Shown here: positions 10,501 through 18,369 of the stretch, piece after piece
Layout of the letters: each line of letters opens with the position of its first letter
Position numbering within the stretch: the stretch's first letter is position 1
IMG/VR virus record: IMGVR_UViG_3300049811_000251
Span: 38,291-102,290 of that record
DNA length: 64,000 bases
Source of the DNA: a virus
Direction: 5' to 3' (one strand)
Program-made: the position numbers and the translations under genes
The notes under the pieces: model-generated
The model's input: the letters and a program-made list of their open reading frames with translations, nothing else
Told to the model about the DNA's origin: nothing
Database searches by the model: none

Positions 10501-11483
10501 TTAGCAGCACCGGCGGCTTCGTGATTCATCTTATTTAAGGCATCAAACGCAGCTACACCCTGATTTTTCAGACCTAGAACCATACGAGCGGCTCTAGCTC
10601 CAAAAAGCTCCATAGCATCGCCAGCCGAGAGATTTATTCTCTCAAACTCGGCAATAATGTCTCTGAGAGAGTTAAACTCTGGGTTAATCTTATCAAAAGT
10701 TGTACCATAAGATTCGAGAATATCATGGAACTTCTTCCCATTAGCAGCAGCCTTACCTAACATCTGAGAAAGACCGGCACCAGCTACCGAATTTTGAAGA
10801 CCAATGTTACCTAAAATACCTAAAGCAGTAGCAACTTGTTCAATAGACTGGCCTAACGTAGAGGCCATAGACGTGACATAAGATAAAGACTCACCTAAAC
10901 CATCAACAGTAGTGTTAGTTCCTGTAGCGGTAACAGCTAAAACGTCAGAAACTCTGGCCATATCTACTGCGGCTATGTTAAAAGCACGCAGCGTATTGAC
11001 AGCTATTTCCGAAGCTCTACTTAAATCTATGGCACCAGCGGCAGCGAGAGATAAAGTGCCTTCAATAGCTTGAAGAGATTCGTTAGCATCAAGACCCGCC
11101 AACCCTAATTCTTCAATACCTTCAGCAACTTGAGTGGCGGTAAACTGAGTAGTGGCACCTAAATCCAACGCGGCTTGGCGAATATCGTTAAAACCTTGAG
11201 CAGCCTTAGAACTGCCGTCCTGTAACTCACCCATGACGGCCTTAACGGCCTGCATCTGGTGTTCAAACTTTGAGCCAGTAATGATAACAGGGGCTAAAGC
11301 ACCTACGATGCTTGCCCCTGCACGAATAGCATTGTGTCCAACCGTTTGGAGTTGTGTCCCTATAGATTTAACTTGGGAACCAAACTGCTGAACTTGTTTT
11401 GCACCTGCAAGCAAAGAAGATTGTAGCCCGGCAGTTTGGGCTACAATCTTCAGAACTACAGGGCCTAATGTTGCATTAGCCAC
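7500..11483 (-). CDS. Tail tape measure protein
   Basis: 1,327 residues from a GTG start. The N-terminal 350 residues carry the TP901-type tape measure core (FEHQMQAVKAVMGEL ... GATTQFTATQVAEGIEELGLAGL ... SLAAAGAIDLSRASEIA). Four or more hydrophobic segments lie between about 385 and 600, and a very long charged coiled coil rich in Glu, Lys and Ala from about 600 to 1130. This layout is diagnostic. It sets tail length and may insert into the host membrane during DNA entry. At about 1.5 angstrom per residue a tail near 200 nm would follow. It starts 11 bases after the chaperone frame. Confidence 0.95.
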   Translation of the reverse strand: MANATLGPVVLKIVAQTAGLQSSLLAGAKQVQQFGSQVKSIGTQLQTVGHNAIRAGASIVGALAPVIITGSKFEHQMQAVKAVMGELQDGSSKAAQGFNDIRQAALDLGATTQFTATQVAEGIEELGLAGLDANESLQAIEGTLSLAAAGAIDLSRASEIAVNTLRAFNIAAVDMARVSDVLAVTATGTNTTVDGLGESLSYVTSMASTLGQSIEQVATALGILGNIGLQNSVAGAGLSQMLGKAAANGKKFHDILESYGTTFDKINPEFNSLRDIIAEFERINLSAGDAMELFGARAARMVLGLKNQGVAAFDALNKMNHEAAGAAKHMAEIRMDSLIGDLLRLRAAFETLSIAIYDAIVGSLREWVQWGIEAINIVTEWIKVHKDWISGIFETAAALAAILVGGGAALVVIGSFVALIGGAITLFSQFGTVILAAGGIITGIIAGIAGLTSILVANERVVNTLQTAWNDLISLLGAFGTGFLAGFTDSWAVLAAVISQTGEVIIWAINAFRDAAVNAEESNNAFTTFGYIVGVVCVAALVAFAAALAAIAILAVAANVGLIAVLGIITLLVAGIDALQAKIRGTESFFASIKREAEEATKAVEDFHAKYLRLAEASSRIRGAADEVIASVGKIFGMLENQATLGVVELEELASLFGSETLDDQRDKIRFQLEAVAKEIADLAKMKAAAMEAGEEYQARQLEKLIEDLEKTKAQLNQQLERYETIKEAFGMDANTRADKAAEFLDKQAANLAEIKELRHQIAGAEGEERQKLIDRISLLQEENKELERKYQLYSEINATNPDVDIENADDATAEATERRLEAERNLSEVIEARKDLEKTTAELEEEFHVRRLSSLDKEIHAIEKLREERAKTILEVQSLIEKEKEFIQFRLAAEEKRADSEEKTENIKRYKERLAELNEEYRKYNALLEETHDVADEDIDAAMTKAADKRKDYIRDLEIEELKRSDKYVEAAKLENEKILEEKKKLYDDLFALDGVHDEKIKAERAKAEAADAAAAEARLKEAKAKEEEKVADPVDKSKTREHELELEEDIFNSLAKQAKTVQHMFMLYAAMAKVREFQETRAIDAATRALELEDRLAMLRARREKFAAAGKSTAGIDKTIRDLSLDHSYAAAIARKRREEAGLAAPVGFEGGDPAAPMRDLGAVVETITITILNSLNSIRDAFGAAPTNWSVAFLENWSSASAAIIAAVEATMAAIKVALDPFTRHSPSLVDIWNMNYEVVRHGLDRMTNALLDEAPNIRFRSEQLATSAPSLVSAKVPANRSGKVYTDKRVATINVNNSGDVQKVTRHIGNALRKVGMGTSEGI

Positions 11484-11493
11484 ATCTGCCCTT

Positions 11494-11766
11494 TCACTCT
11501 AATCCATCTATCACTAGAAGACCTTCTAGTGACGCAGAACCACTCTGGTTGATTTCCGAGTTTGTCAAGTTCAACCTAGAGTTTTTCCACTTGCTGTATT
11601 CACTTTCCTTGGCGTGCTGAGCAAATCTAACTGCATCCGCAATAGATACTTGCTCGAACCCCTGCCTATCTACTCTAGAAGAACTTAGAGTCTTTAGTTG
11701 GTAAAACGTTCTGGAAAAAGAGTACTCCAGAGTCCAACCATAAGACGCAGAGGTTTCTTCTATCAG
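11494..11766 (-). CDS. Tail assembly chaperone, frameshifted C-terminal part (gpT-like)
   Basis: An open frame of about 90 residues (YGWTLEYSFSRTFYQLKTLSSS ... GLLVIDGLE) fills the gap between the chaperone gene and the tape measure. It lies in the -1 frame relative to the chaperone, overlaps its end, and has no ATG, GTG or TTG near its beginning. In lambda-like tails the chaperone gene is extended by a programmed -1 frameshift at exactly this place. I therefore read this as the T extension. No textbook slippery heptamer is evident; runs such as CTTTTTA in the overlap are candidates. Confidence 0.65.
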   Translation of the reverse strand: MIEETSASYGWTLEYSFSRTFYQLKTLSSSRVDRQGFEQVSIADAVRFAQHAKESEYSKWKNSRLNLTNSEINQSGSASLEGLLVIDGLE

Positions 11767-12230
11767 CTTACTAATTCGTCCTCGGAAACTCGATCTGTCG
11801 TCTCCCTCTGAAAGAGCTGATGCAGACCGAGCTGGGTAAAAAGCTCCTTAAGCTCCTCCCAATCTACTACAGACTTGAAGGCAGTAGCCCACCTAAACCA
11901 GTCCGTTAAAGACAAGTCGTCGAATTCTTCTAACTTACGATTAGTAGAAAACGACGCTACAGTCTTCAGACAATGAAGTAATCGCTTGTCTGAAATCATA
12001 GTTACAATTACTGAAAGCCCTCTTGAAGAAAGCTTACCGCTATCCTCTTCATTAGAGGCACCCGTTATCTCTGTCAATAACGGAGAAGCTAGCAAATCGC
12101 TTAATTCTGAGAAGGCTTTAATAACCTGCTCAAGAGAGAGCTCTTTAACAGTTACTTCTTCATCAAACTTTTTAAGTTTGATGATTACCCCAGAATTTAC
12201 TAACCGTCTTACTTCTGTTTCAGCGTCCAC
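11763..12230 (-). CDS. Tail assembly chaperone (gpG-like)
   Basis: 155 residues from a GTG overlapping the previous TAG, with AAAGGAAA in front. It is mostly helical and acidic at the C-terminus. It begins VKELSLEQVIKAFSELSDLL, typical of phage tail assembly chaperones, and sits directly upstream of the tape measure. Together with the -1 frame extension it should form the G/GT pair that binds the tape measure before tail polymerisation. Confidence 0.75.
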   Translation of the reverse strand: MDAETEVRRLVNSGVIIKLKKFDEEVTVKELSLEQVIKAFSELSDLLASPLLTEITGASNEEDSGKLSSRGLSVIVTMISDKRLLHCLKTVASFSTNRKLEEFDDLSLTDWFRWATAFKSVVDWEELKELFTQLGLHQLFQRETTDRVSEDELVS

Positions 12231-12484
12231 TATCGTTTCCTTTTAACTGTATAGAGTCTATCTCGAAGGTTGCTTTGACGCAACACAAAAAGCTGCGGCT
12301 CAACTACAGTTTGTTGATTAGAGTATTTGTAGAGAAGGTCTTTAAGAGCCTCATCTGACATTTCAACTCTAAATCGAAAACTGTAAGTGTCAGTATTGTC
12401 AATCTGGAGTATATCATCCAGAGTAACTCCTGACTGACACCAGATAAAAGCCGCTTCATTCAAATCTCTTGTTTGGTAGTGCAT
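12230..12484 (-). CDS. Small conserved tail-region protein
   Basis: 84 residues with a basic C-terminus (VKRKR). Its stop overlaps the chaperone start (TAGTG), so the two are translationally coupled. The sequence EAAFIWCQSGVTLDDI suggests a small alpha/beta fold. It sits between a structural protein and the chaperone; function unknown. Confidence 0.55.
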   Translation of the reverse strand: MHYQTRDLNEAAFIWCQSGVTLDDILQIDNTDTYSFRFRVEMSDEALKDLLYKYSNQQTVVEPQLFVLRQSNLRDRLYTVKRKR

Positions 12485-12507
12485 CTATCTATCTTTCAGA
12501 ACAGTGG

Positions 12508-12918
12508 TTACACTACATCAGCGAACGGGCGAGTGACCGTAATCGCTGTAGTAGTGAGACTCGTTGTTGTGATAGCCGGAGTCTCAGCATACTTGCTAGA
12601 GAACTTGAAGGTGAAGTTATTGAAACCTTCACCAGCCGGTCTAGAGGTATCACTACCACCGAGGGTATCGTTAGCACCGTTGCCAACTTTAACCCCGTTG
12701 GTAACAAGCTGAGCTGCGTTAGTAGCCAGCCACGAGTCAATAGCTGCCCCGAGAACAGCACGGATCATCTTCGTCGATGTGAGAAGATTTGCCGTGTCTG
12801 TGATAGTGAACCGCATCTTGCCCGACTGGACAGAAGGGGTCACTACGAACGAATACACTGATCCCGGAAGATCAGCGATATTGTGGCCTACACCAGCCGT
12901 CGGCTCTGCGAATGCCAT
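12508..12918 (-). CDS. Small virion-like protein, beta-rich
   Basis: 136 residues from the ATG at 12918 with AAGGAG 7 bases before it. It is rich in Thr, Ser, Ala and Val, with a C-terminal Thr-rich strand region (TTTSLTTTAITVTRP). Base composition is higher in G+C than most neighbours, as in the tail tube and capsid genes, suggesting strong expression. It lies right after the tail tube gene, so a second tail tube or decorating protein is possible. No family recognised. Confidence 0.6.
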   Translation of the reverse strand: MAFAEPTAGVGHNIADLPGSVYSFVVTPSVQSGKMRFTITDTANLLTSTKMIRAVLGAAIDSWLATNAAQLVTNGVKVGNGANDTLGGSDTSRPAGEGFNNFTFKFSSKYAETPAITTTSLTTTAITVTRPFADVV

Positions 12919-12979
12919 AGCCAAACTCCTTTTCTAGAAAGTCCAACCGATTGGAACCCGATCCCCGTGAACCCTAGTC

Positions 12980-13462
12980 TCAGCTATCAACCACAGTGCC
13001 GAAGTGCCCATTCGAGTCCTTGAGGCACTCGAATTCGACTTCAAACGCTGTCTCAGCGTCTCTAGTCATCATGTATTCACGTTCTCCAAAAGTTACGCAC
13101 TTGGAGAACGTGAACGTTCTAGTTCCACAGCTAGGACTGCTGCCAACTAAAACGATCACAACTTCATCCACCCAACAGGAGTTATTGTAACCCAGGGTGA
13201 GAGTGTTGCCTACTAAGCTAGCTGCGGGAAGCATGAAAGCCTTCCGCAAGTTAGAAAGGGTCATTTCTAACATCGTAGTCTTAACGTACATACGTTCCAG
13301 ACTACGAGCCTTTCTTACGACACCAACAGCCTGATCGGCAATAATGTCGATCTGCTCTTGTTCGTATCTAACGCTGGTTCCGCCTTTAGTGAACCCTAAG
13401 TCCGTTCCATCTACCGTGATGGAGGCTGCACCGATAATGATGTTGTTGGAATTCGCTGCCAT
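12980..13462 (-). CDS. Probable major tail tube protein
   Basis: 160 residues starting MAANSNNIIIGAASITVDGTDLGFTKGG, then VRYEQEQIDIIADQAVG. This beta-sandwich pattern, where the tube protein describes its own level and antigen-like strands, is common in siphovirus tail tube proteins. It follows the tail terminator gene and uses codons richer in G+C than neighbours, as expected for an abundant virion protein. An AGGAAAC ribosome site precedes the ATG. Confidence 0.75.
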   Translation of the reverse strand: MAANSNNIIIGAASITVDGTDLGFTKGGTSVRYEQEQIDIIADQAVGVVRKARSLERMYVKTTMLEMTLSNLRKAFMLPAASLVGNTLTLGYNNSCWVDEVVIVLVGSSPSCGTRTFTFSKCVTFGEREYMMTRDAETAFEVEFECLKDSNGHFGTVVDS

Positions 13463-13472
13463 GTATTGTTTC

Positions 13473-13934
13473 CTACACCTTAGAACTCCAGACTACAGAA
13501 GCCTGGATAAGCAAATTCCATACATCTCTTTCATCGTTATAGTCTTTTGGTTCTCTTCCTAAAAATCTAGTAGAATAATTGCAAATCTTAGAATCACTAA
13601 AATCTAGAAACCCTCTATTTGATGTACCACTTTTTTCAGCACTCTCTAGCATAACCTGTATTCTATCAGATAATTTGATACTTGTCAAGTCATCTTTTGA
13701 ATAACTTGTAAAAAATACTAAACTTGAATAAATAACGCCTGGACCATCCTCAATAGCTCTGGAGGTATCTGCTATCCAAATGCCTAAAAATGGCAAAGAT
13801 GGTAGCTGCTTAGGTCTAAACCTAGCTATTCTTATATTTGAACCTGTATGACCAGTCAACGCAACTAAACTACCTGATCCAGTGTCAGCCTGGAGTTTAG
13901 TCACTATGGCGGAATATAAGTTTTCTTCTCTCAT
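13473..13934 (-). CDS. Tail terminator / tail completion protein
   Basis: 153 residues beginning MREENLYSAIVTKLQADTG, with an alpha/beta layout of a long first helix and later a three-strand sheet. This matches the size and form of lambda gpU-type tail terminators. It lies between the HK97 gp10-like neck protein (4-base overlap) and the tail tube, the classic order. It would cap the finished tail tube for joining to the head. Confidence 0.7.
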   Translation of the reverse strand: MREENLYSAIVTKLQADTGSGSLVALTGHTGSNIRIARFRPKQLPSLPFLGIWIADTSRAIEDGPGVIYSSLVFFTSYSKDDLTSIKLSDRIQVMLESAEKSGTSNRGFLDFSDSKICNYSTRFLGREPKDYNDERDVWNLLIQASVVWSSKV

Positions 13935-14434
13935 ATAAACAAAGGAGGAATCTTAGAGTTGAGAATCTTAACGTATTCTTGAAAAAACAAGTGTTTTCCA
14001 GCCGCCCATGCAGGTCTTAAATACGGAACAGCAGAAGTTCCGTACTTTTCTATTTTTGCCATAACTGCGTCTGTAATTCTTTCGGCATCCTGTCCATGAG
14101 CTTGAAATCTGTATCTTACCCACTTCAAAAGCTTCCATCTAACAGGTTTATGAGGTCTTGATCCAAACTCTCTATCCCCCGCATAAGGTACATTATGAGA
14201 ACCAACTGTAATAAAAGGAATACTTCCATAAACACCAGTCTTAACCTTAATACTTTTTAAGAGTCTCTTAGTAAATATAATATCTTGACTGGTTATCTCG
14301 TTTACTATTATAGGAACTAAAATCTTCTCAGCAGCCTCTTTCAAAGCGTCAGCAGCAATTTGAGGAAAAAATCTCTCAAATTTTTGCATACGACTCGTAA
14401 CACCAGGAATACCCGTAACTGTAATAGTAATCAC
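13931..14434 (-). CDS. HK97 gp10-like neck protein
   Basis: 167 residues: a long N-terminal helix (MQKFERFFPQIAADALKEAAEKIL), then TKRLLKSIKVKTGVYGS, a loop with VPYAGDREFGSRPHKPVR, and a C-terminal helix region ending AVPYLRPAWAAGK. The Y-A-x-x-x-E-F-G and P-Y-L-R-P-A motifs are hallmarks of the HK97 gp10 family. It connects head and tail. Overlaps both neighbours by 4 bases. Confidence 0.85.
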   Translation of the reverse strand: MITITVTGIPGVTSRMQKFERFFPQIAADALKEAAEKILVPIIVNEITSQDIIFTKRLLKSIKVKTGVYGSIPFITVGSHNVPYAGDREFGSRPHKPVRWKLLKWVRYRFQAHGQDAERITDAVMAKIEKYGTSAVPYLRPAWAAGKHLFFQEYVKILNSKIPPLFI

Positions 14435-14841
14435 GAAGTTTCATTCTCCACTATAACAGAAGTATGATGATTTCTACCGTAATGATCTATAAACTGATTA
14501 ACCCATAAAATTCTATGACGAGCAACTTTACCCGGAGCAACTCCATCTAAATTATGAGCAACTCCCCAAGGTATAGTAACTATATCGTGAACTTTAACAT
14601 TGGCGAGAAAAGGAAAAATTATTCGTCTATACTCAGGACCATCGAACCCATGATGTTCTTGTTGAACTTTATCAGTTTCATCCTTAACCGGACAAACTCT
14701 GCATGGAATATTGGAATATAAAGTTGTCTCAGAAGTTTCTGAAACACCTCCAGCAGAATCTAATGAGATGACTGGCCTCACGATTGAAGCTTTATGAGCT
14801 AACCCGAATAAAAGAATGGGTGATCTCATTAGTCCATTCAA
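14431..14841 (-). CDS. Head closure protein
   Basis: 136 residues, beta-barrel pattern. It contains NIPCRVCPVKDETDKVQQE and HDIVTIPWGVAHNLDGVA segments, with a terminal HRILWVNQFIDHYGRNHH, similar in layout to SPP1 gp16-type closure proteins. It sits between the connector and the gp10-like gene. It should seal the packaged head before tail attachment. Confidence 0.65.
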   Translation of the reverse strand: MNGLMRSPILLFGLAHKASIVRPVISLDSAGGVSETSETTLYSNIPCRVCPVKDETDKVQQEHHGFDGPEYRRIIFPFLANVKVHDIVTIPWGVAHNLDGVAPGKVARHRILWVNQFIDHYGRNHHTSVIVENETS

Positions 14842-15500
14842 TTGGAGTCAGGGACCACTCTGAACATATCTACTACGTTTACATAAGGATTGAGTAATCT
14901 ATCTACTTCATTAAATCCTGTAGAATACTCATCCTTAGAACCACCGTGAAACGTGACACTAAAATCAGGCCACGCAGCTTGCTTAACGTCTGAATGAGCC
15001 ATTCTAGTAGATTCGGGCATTAAATCCTCTAGAGTTAAAAGTAAAGCGGCTTTCTTAATATCATATGGAGTAGGAACCTTTCCAAATACACCTACTATTT
15101 TATGACTTAAGTGACCCCTACCCCAAGTGCTTCCCATTAAAAGGCGTGTTCTAGCAACCTCCGTGTGCATCTTGGCATAGTGAGGATACAAAGCGTAATC
15201 TACGTTTTCTACGAAGTTGTAAATTATCGTAGTCTTGTCAATATCAACTAACTGTAAGGACGTGATAGTTTTTACTGGAGCCAGTATCTTGGGAAAAAAG
15301 AACAAAGTAGTACCATCTACTCCGTCTAAAAACTCAGTAACAGTTTTTTCATAAAACCAAGTTCTACAATAAGCTTCAATTTTCTCTTCTGCGGCGTTAA
15401 GGCGTTCTTGAATTTCCGCATCAGAATAACTAGTTAAATCTACAGTCATTCCTGCTATTTTATAGTCCTTAACGTTAGCTACTGTTGCATAGTTAGACAT
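14838..15500 (-). CDS. Head-tail connector (adaptor) protein
   Basis: 220 residues. The first 60 form helices typical of adaptor proteins (YATVANVKDYKI ... YSDAEIQERLNAAEEKIEAYCRTWF), then a beta insert with VTEFLDGVDGTTLFFFPK, followed by helices with DIKKAALLLTLEDL. This is the gp6/gp15 adaptor layout. It binds the portal ring after packaging. Overlaps the closure gene by 4 bases. Confidence 0.75.
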   Translation of the reverse strand: MSNYATVANVKDYKIAGMTVDLTSYSDAEIQERLNAAEEKIEAYCRTWFYEKTVTEFLDGVDGTTLFFFPKILAPVKTITSLQLVDIDKTTIIYNFVENVDYALYPHYAKMHTEVARTRLLMGSTWGRGHLSHKIVGVFGKVPTPYDIKKAALLLTLEDLMPESTRMAHSDVKQAAWPDFSVTFHGGSKDEYSTGFNEVDRLLNPYVNVVDMFRVVPDSN

Positions 15501-16560
15501 TCGACCTACCCTTTAATTCTCGGATAGTTCTTCGTACATCTTCTATATTTCGGGTACGCACCCTAACCACTGAGTCATTAGTATGTATCTCAACTGAAGA
15601 TTTTAAGTCTAAGATAGTAAAATCTTGAGATTCCCTAACTAAGTCATATAAATCTGAAAATTCAGACACGTAAGCAGAATCCTCTGAAATAATCTTAACC
15701 TTATCTTTCTTTGTAGGAGATTCTATAACAAGAGTATTTTTAACAACTTCTGTTTTGGGTACTAACGGAAAAACGTGTCTCCAAGTCAATTTTTCCTGGT
15801 TTTCCTTAGATGTTAAGCAATGAGGGTCTAAAGAACCCGTAAACTTAAAAGTAGAACAAATAGTTGGACTTGTTAAAGAGGGATACCTACAAATAACATT
15901 AGCTGGCTTAGTGGCAAAAAACAAAACTACGCCTGGAATACCTAAAATTCCAGCTACGTGAGCAAATGATGAATCACAACCTATAAAATAAGAACAAGTT
16001 GCTAATTGTTTAGTTTGAGCTACTAAACATTCGTCAATATCGGATAACTTTATAGAACGAGAAGATGAAAAACCCGGCTCATCCTTAGTTCCTAGCCACA
16101 GTAGATCGCATCCAATTGATTGGAGTTCTCTTCCTAAAGTAAGCCATTGTTCAGTCTTCCACCTTCTATTTGGATTAGACGCACCTGGGTGTAAAGCAAT
16201 CCTGTTAGTTCTTGGAGTATGAGAGATGCTCTTAAACTGCCCTACCGGCAACGCATGTCCAACATGACTTTCAACTAAAGAATAATAATCAGAATCTTTT
16301 AGCTGTTGACGTAAATTAAATAAACCATCGAAACACTTAGCTACTGGAAACTGTTCTCTAATAGAAGGTCTATTAAGGAGTTCAACTTTATTAGCTTCGG
16401 ATACACCAACTAATTCAGAAATTAACTTAACTTGATGATCTCTTACAAACGCAAAAACTTGATAGTGCTTTTCATAGTATTTAGAAAAAGAGCCTATAGA
16501 GATCAAAGCATCTCCAAGACCCCCGGTGACTCTAACCATATACTTAGAAGAATTGTTCAT
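15493..16560 (-). CDS. GT9-like (heptosyltransferase-family) glycosyltransferase inside the neck operon
   Basis: About 355 residues from the ATG at 16560, just past the previous stop. The start MVRVTGGLGDALISIGSFSKYY and the segment RIALHPGASNPNRRWKTEQWLTLGRELQSIGCDLLWLG match GT-B family 9. So does YFIGCDSSFAHVAGILGIPGVVLFFATKP, the D-S-x-x-x-H-x-A donor motif. The last 90 residues are an extra domain not seen in LPS heptosyltransferases. A glycosyltransferase between fibre-like proteins and the connector gene is unusual and points to virion glycosylation. Confidence 0.85.
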   Translation of the reverse strand: MNNSSKYMVRVTGGLGDALISIGSFSKYYEKHYQVFAFVRDHQVKLISELVGVSEANKVELLNRPSIREQFPVAKCFDGLFNLRQQLKDSDYYSLVESHVGHALPVGQFKSISHTPRTNRIALHPGASNPNRRWKTEQWLTLGRELQSIGCDLLWLGTKDEPGFSSSRSIKLSDIDECLVAQTKQLATCSYFIGCDSSFAHVAGILGIPGVVLFFATKPANVICRYPSLTSPTICSTFKFTGSLDPHCLTSKENQEKLTWRHVFPLVPKTEVVKNTLVIESPTKKDKVKIISEDSAYVSEFSDLYDLVRESQDFTILDLKSSVEIHTNDSVVRVRTRNIEDVRRTIRELKGRSNV

Positions 16561-16562
16561 AC

Positions 16563-16859
16563 TTATAGTACCTCTAGGCATTCACCAAACGAATTATCTA
16601 TGCCAGAAGCCGCTCCCCTGTTAGCCTCCTGTGAATATACTTGAAATGTTAGAGTATCTCCAGCAGTAAGAAACCACCTACGACGACCCTGTGCTTGCAC
16701 TTCTACAGTAGTAGCAGGAGCTATAAGAAGATGCTTAGCCGCAGACGATCCCGACGGTAATCTTACTCGTGCTCCATATAACTGACCGGCTGTTACTGCT
16801 GAATTAGCTCTTGCTCCACAAGCTACATCATACCAACCTCTGTAATTAACCACCCACAC
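16563..16859 (-). CDS. C1q/TNF-like jelly-roll fragment, out of frame with upstream paralog part
   Basis: 98 residues from a GTG at 16859. The sequence AGQLYGARVRLPSG ... TTVEVQAQGRRRWFLTAGDTLTFQVYSQ ... FGECLEVL has the strand pattern of the C-terminal C1q-like domain in the two paralogs upstream. It lies in the -1 frame relative to the upstream gene and overlaps it. It may be an independent small gene, a frameshift product or the tail of a broken paralog. Confidence 0.55.
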   Translation of the reverse strand: MWVVNYRGWYDVACGARANSAVTAGQLYGARVRLPSGSSAAKHLLIAPATTVEVQAQGRRRWFLTAGDTLTFQVYSQEANRGAASGIDNSFGECLEVL

Positions 16860-17029
16860 TCGTCACCTATTTCAGGATTACTTGGTAAAGTAAAAGTAAG
16901 GTTAGTATCTAAATCTAATTTATGAATTACGTTTTTTTCACCTGACAACGCCCCCAAAGAAGCGAGATAAGCGAACTCAGAATAAGAGGCGGCTCCACCA
17001 CCGCCGCTAACTATTGGATTTCCCCACAT
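16823..17029 (-). CDS. Short paralog of the fibre-like N-terminal domain, probably truncated
   Basis: 68 residues from the ATG at 17029, with GGAG 7 bases before it. The stretch YSEFAYLASLGALSGEKNVIHKLDLDTNLTFTLPSNPEIGDECGW aligns with the N-terminal domain of the 253-residue protein at 18362-19123. The frame then stops, while the C-terminal domain continues in another frame. Possibly a deletion of about 70 residues with a frameshift. Confidence 0.55.
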   Translation of the reverse strand: MWGNPIVSGGGGAASYSEFAYLASLGALSGEKNVIHKLDLDTNLTFTLPSNPEIGDECGWLITEVGMM

Positions 17030-17067
17030 TCTGAGTCTCCAGGAGTCCAATCAAGTGGACAAGTCAC

Positions 17068-17613
17068 CTATCCTACTAAGGCAATCATTTGATTTAAGTA
17101 AACCTGAGAAGCTGAATGATTAAATCCTGGAGGATTAGTTGTCCAAGCTGCATCTAACTCAGAGTAGTTCCAAACATAAGTATAAGCATCAACTGTGCTT
17201 ACCTTAGAGTAAATATCTACTGACGCTTGAATTGCAGATGCAGTAAACAACTTTTGCCATAAGTTAAGCGGCTCAATGTAGTTCAAAGCTGCTACATTGT
17301 TATCTTTCACTGCTTTTTGATAAAGAGTGAAAAAAGATAACAACTTAGAAACTTTCAAGCCTTTTTCTTCTAAGTAAGCATCAGTTTCCTTATCTAGTTT
17401 AATGAGCCTGTGCTTAATAGTGTTAGCTAACCTAAATTCTGTAGGATTCCAATTAGAAACTACCGTAGGATCAGGCTTAGGCCCTAAAACAGCCTCATTC
17501 CATTTTTCTATGGTTACTACAACACCGTTAGAAACTAAAACGCAATCTCCGTCAGCCGTCGGCTGAATACCTACTGAAAGAAGGTAATCAGCTAAGTGCA
17601 TGGGATATTCCAT
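17068..17613 (-). CDS. Hypothetical fibre-region protein
   Basis: 181 residues, mostly helical after an N-terminal strand region (ADGDCVLVSNGVVVTIEKWNEAVLGPKP). It looks like a short tail-fibre-associated or assembly protein: it lies among C1q-like fibre paralogs and begins with a substrate-like beta hairpin, as in fibre chaperones with DUF4376-type helices. AGGAATT precedes the ATG. Not assigned to a family. Confidence 0.55.
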   Translation of the reverse strand: MEYPMHLADYLLSVGIQPTADGDCVLVSNGVVVTIEKWNEAVLGPKPDPTVVSNWNPTEFRLANTIKHRLIKLDKETDAYLEEKGLKVSKLLSFFTLYQKAVKDNNVAALNYIEPLNLWQKLFTASAIQASVDIYSKVSTVDAYTYVWNYSELDAAWTTNPPGFNHSASQVYLNQMIALVG

Positions 17614-17622
17614 AACTAATTC

Positions 17623-18369
17623 CTAGAATCTAAGGAATTCTACCACTGTTAAAGAAGGTCTCTTAGTGCTACTTACATCTACATTTAACGCAGACGTGTG
17701 CTGATTATACACGTTATACTTTATAACTATTGTAGAGTTACAACTTTGAAATTCAAAACCTTCCAAGGTCACTGCTTGACCATCTATACTAGAATAATTA
17801 TACACACCGCCCTTAGAACTTGCTCCAACTTTTATGTCTATACCCACACTTTTAGTATTAGGTACTCCTAAGACAGTAGCCTTAAAGTAAATAAAGTAAT
17901 AACCAGGCCGTCTTATCTTAACCCCCAAATCTACCGGAGACCATAAGTTAGCTGGATCGCTAACTACTCCAGTAAAAGTAACAGAAGTCCAACCAGATGG
18001 ACTCAGTTGCAAAGGGTCTGCATGAATTAAGGTAACTACGTGAGGTTTAACTATTCTATCTACTATGTACCAATTAGAACCGTTCCATTCAACTACTAAC
18101 ATATCTCCCGGTAAATAACCGATAGTGTAAGCACTATATGTTCCAGTGTTAAAGATAGCGTTAGATACTCGTAATATACTAGAACCTGTAACAGATTCTA
18201 CGAGATAACCAGCTCTTGTTCCTCTAATGGGATTAACTGGCAACGTAAGATCACAATTAGTATCTAAATTAACTACGTATAATCGGTTTGCTTCAGCTTG
18301 AATGTTACCACTAGAAGCGTTTTTATAAACGCTTCTAAGACGTCTAACGCTTTTCATAAGCTCAGGCAT
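17623..18369 (-). CDS. Fibre-like protein with C-terminal C1q-like domain (paralog 2)
   Basis: About 248 residues. The N-terminal 110 residues share with the next gene the pattern YVVNLDTNCDLTLPVNPIRGTRAGYLV and VEWNGSNWYIVDR. The C-terminal half (GWTSVTFTGVVSDPANLWSPVDLGVKIRRPGYYFIYFKATV ... RPSLTVVEFLRF) has the ten-strand C1q/TNF jelly-roll signature. Such domains trimerise and bind ligands, so a receptor-binding or head-decoration role is likely. The start overlaps the previous stop region; ATG at 18369 is preferred. Confidence 0.65.
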   Translation of the reverse strand: MPELMKSVRRLRSVYKNASSGNIQAEANRLYVVNLDTNCDLTLPVNPIRGTRAGYLVESVTGSSILRVSNAIFNTGTYSAYTIGYLPGDMLVVEWNGSNWYIVDRIVKPHVVTLIHADPLQLSPSGWTSVTFTGVVSDPANLWSPVDLGVKIRRPGYYFIYFKATVLGVPNTKSVGIDIKVGASSKGGVYNYSSIDGQAVTLEGFEFQSCNSTIVIKYNVYNQHTSALNVDVSSTKRPSLTVVEFLRF

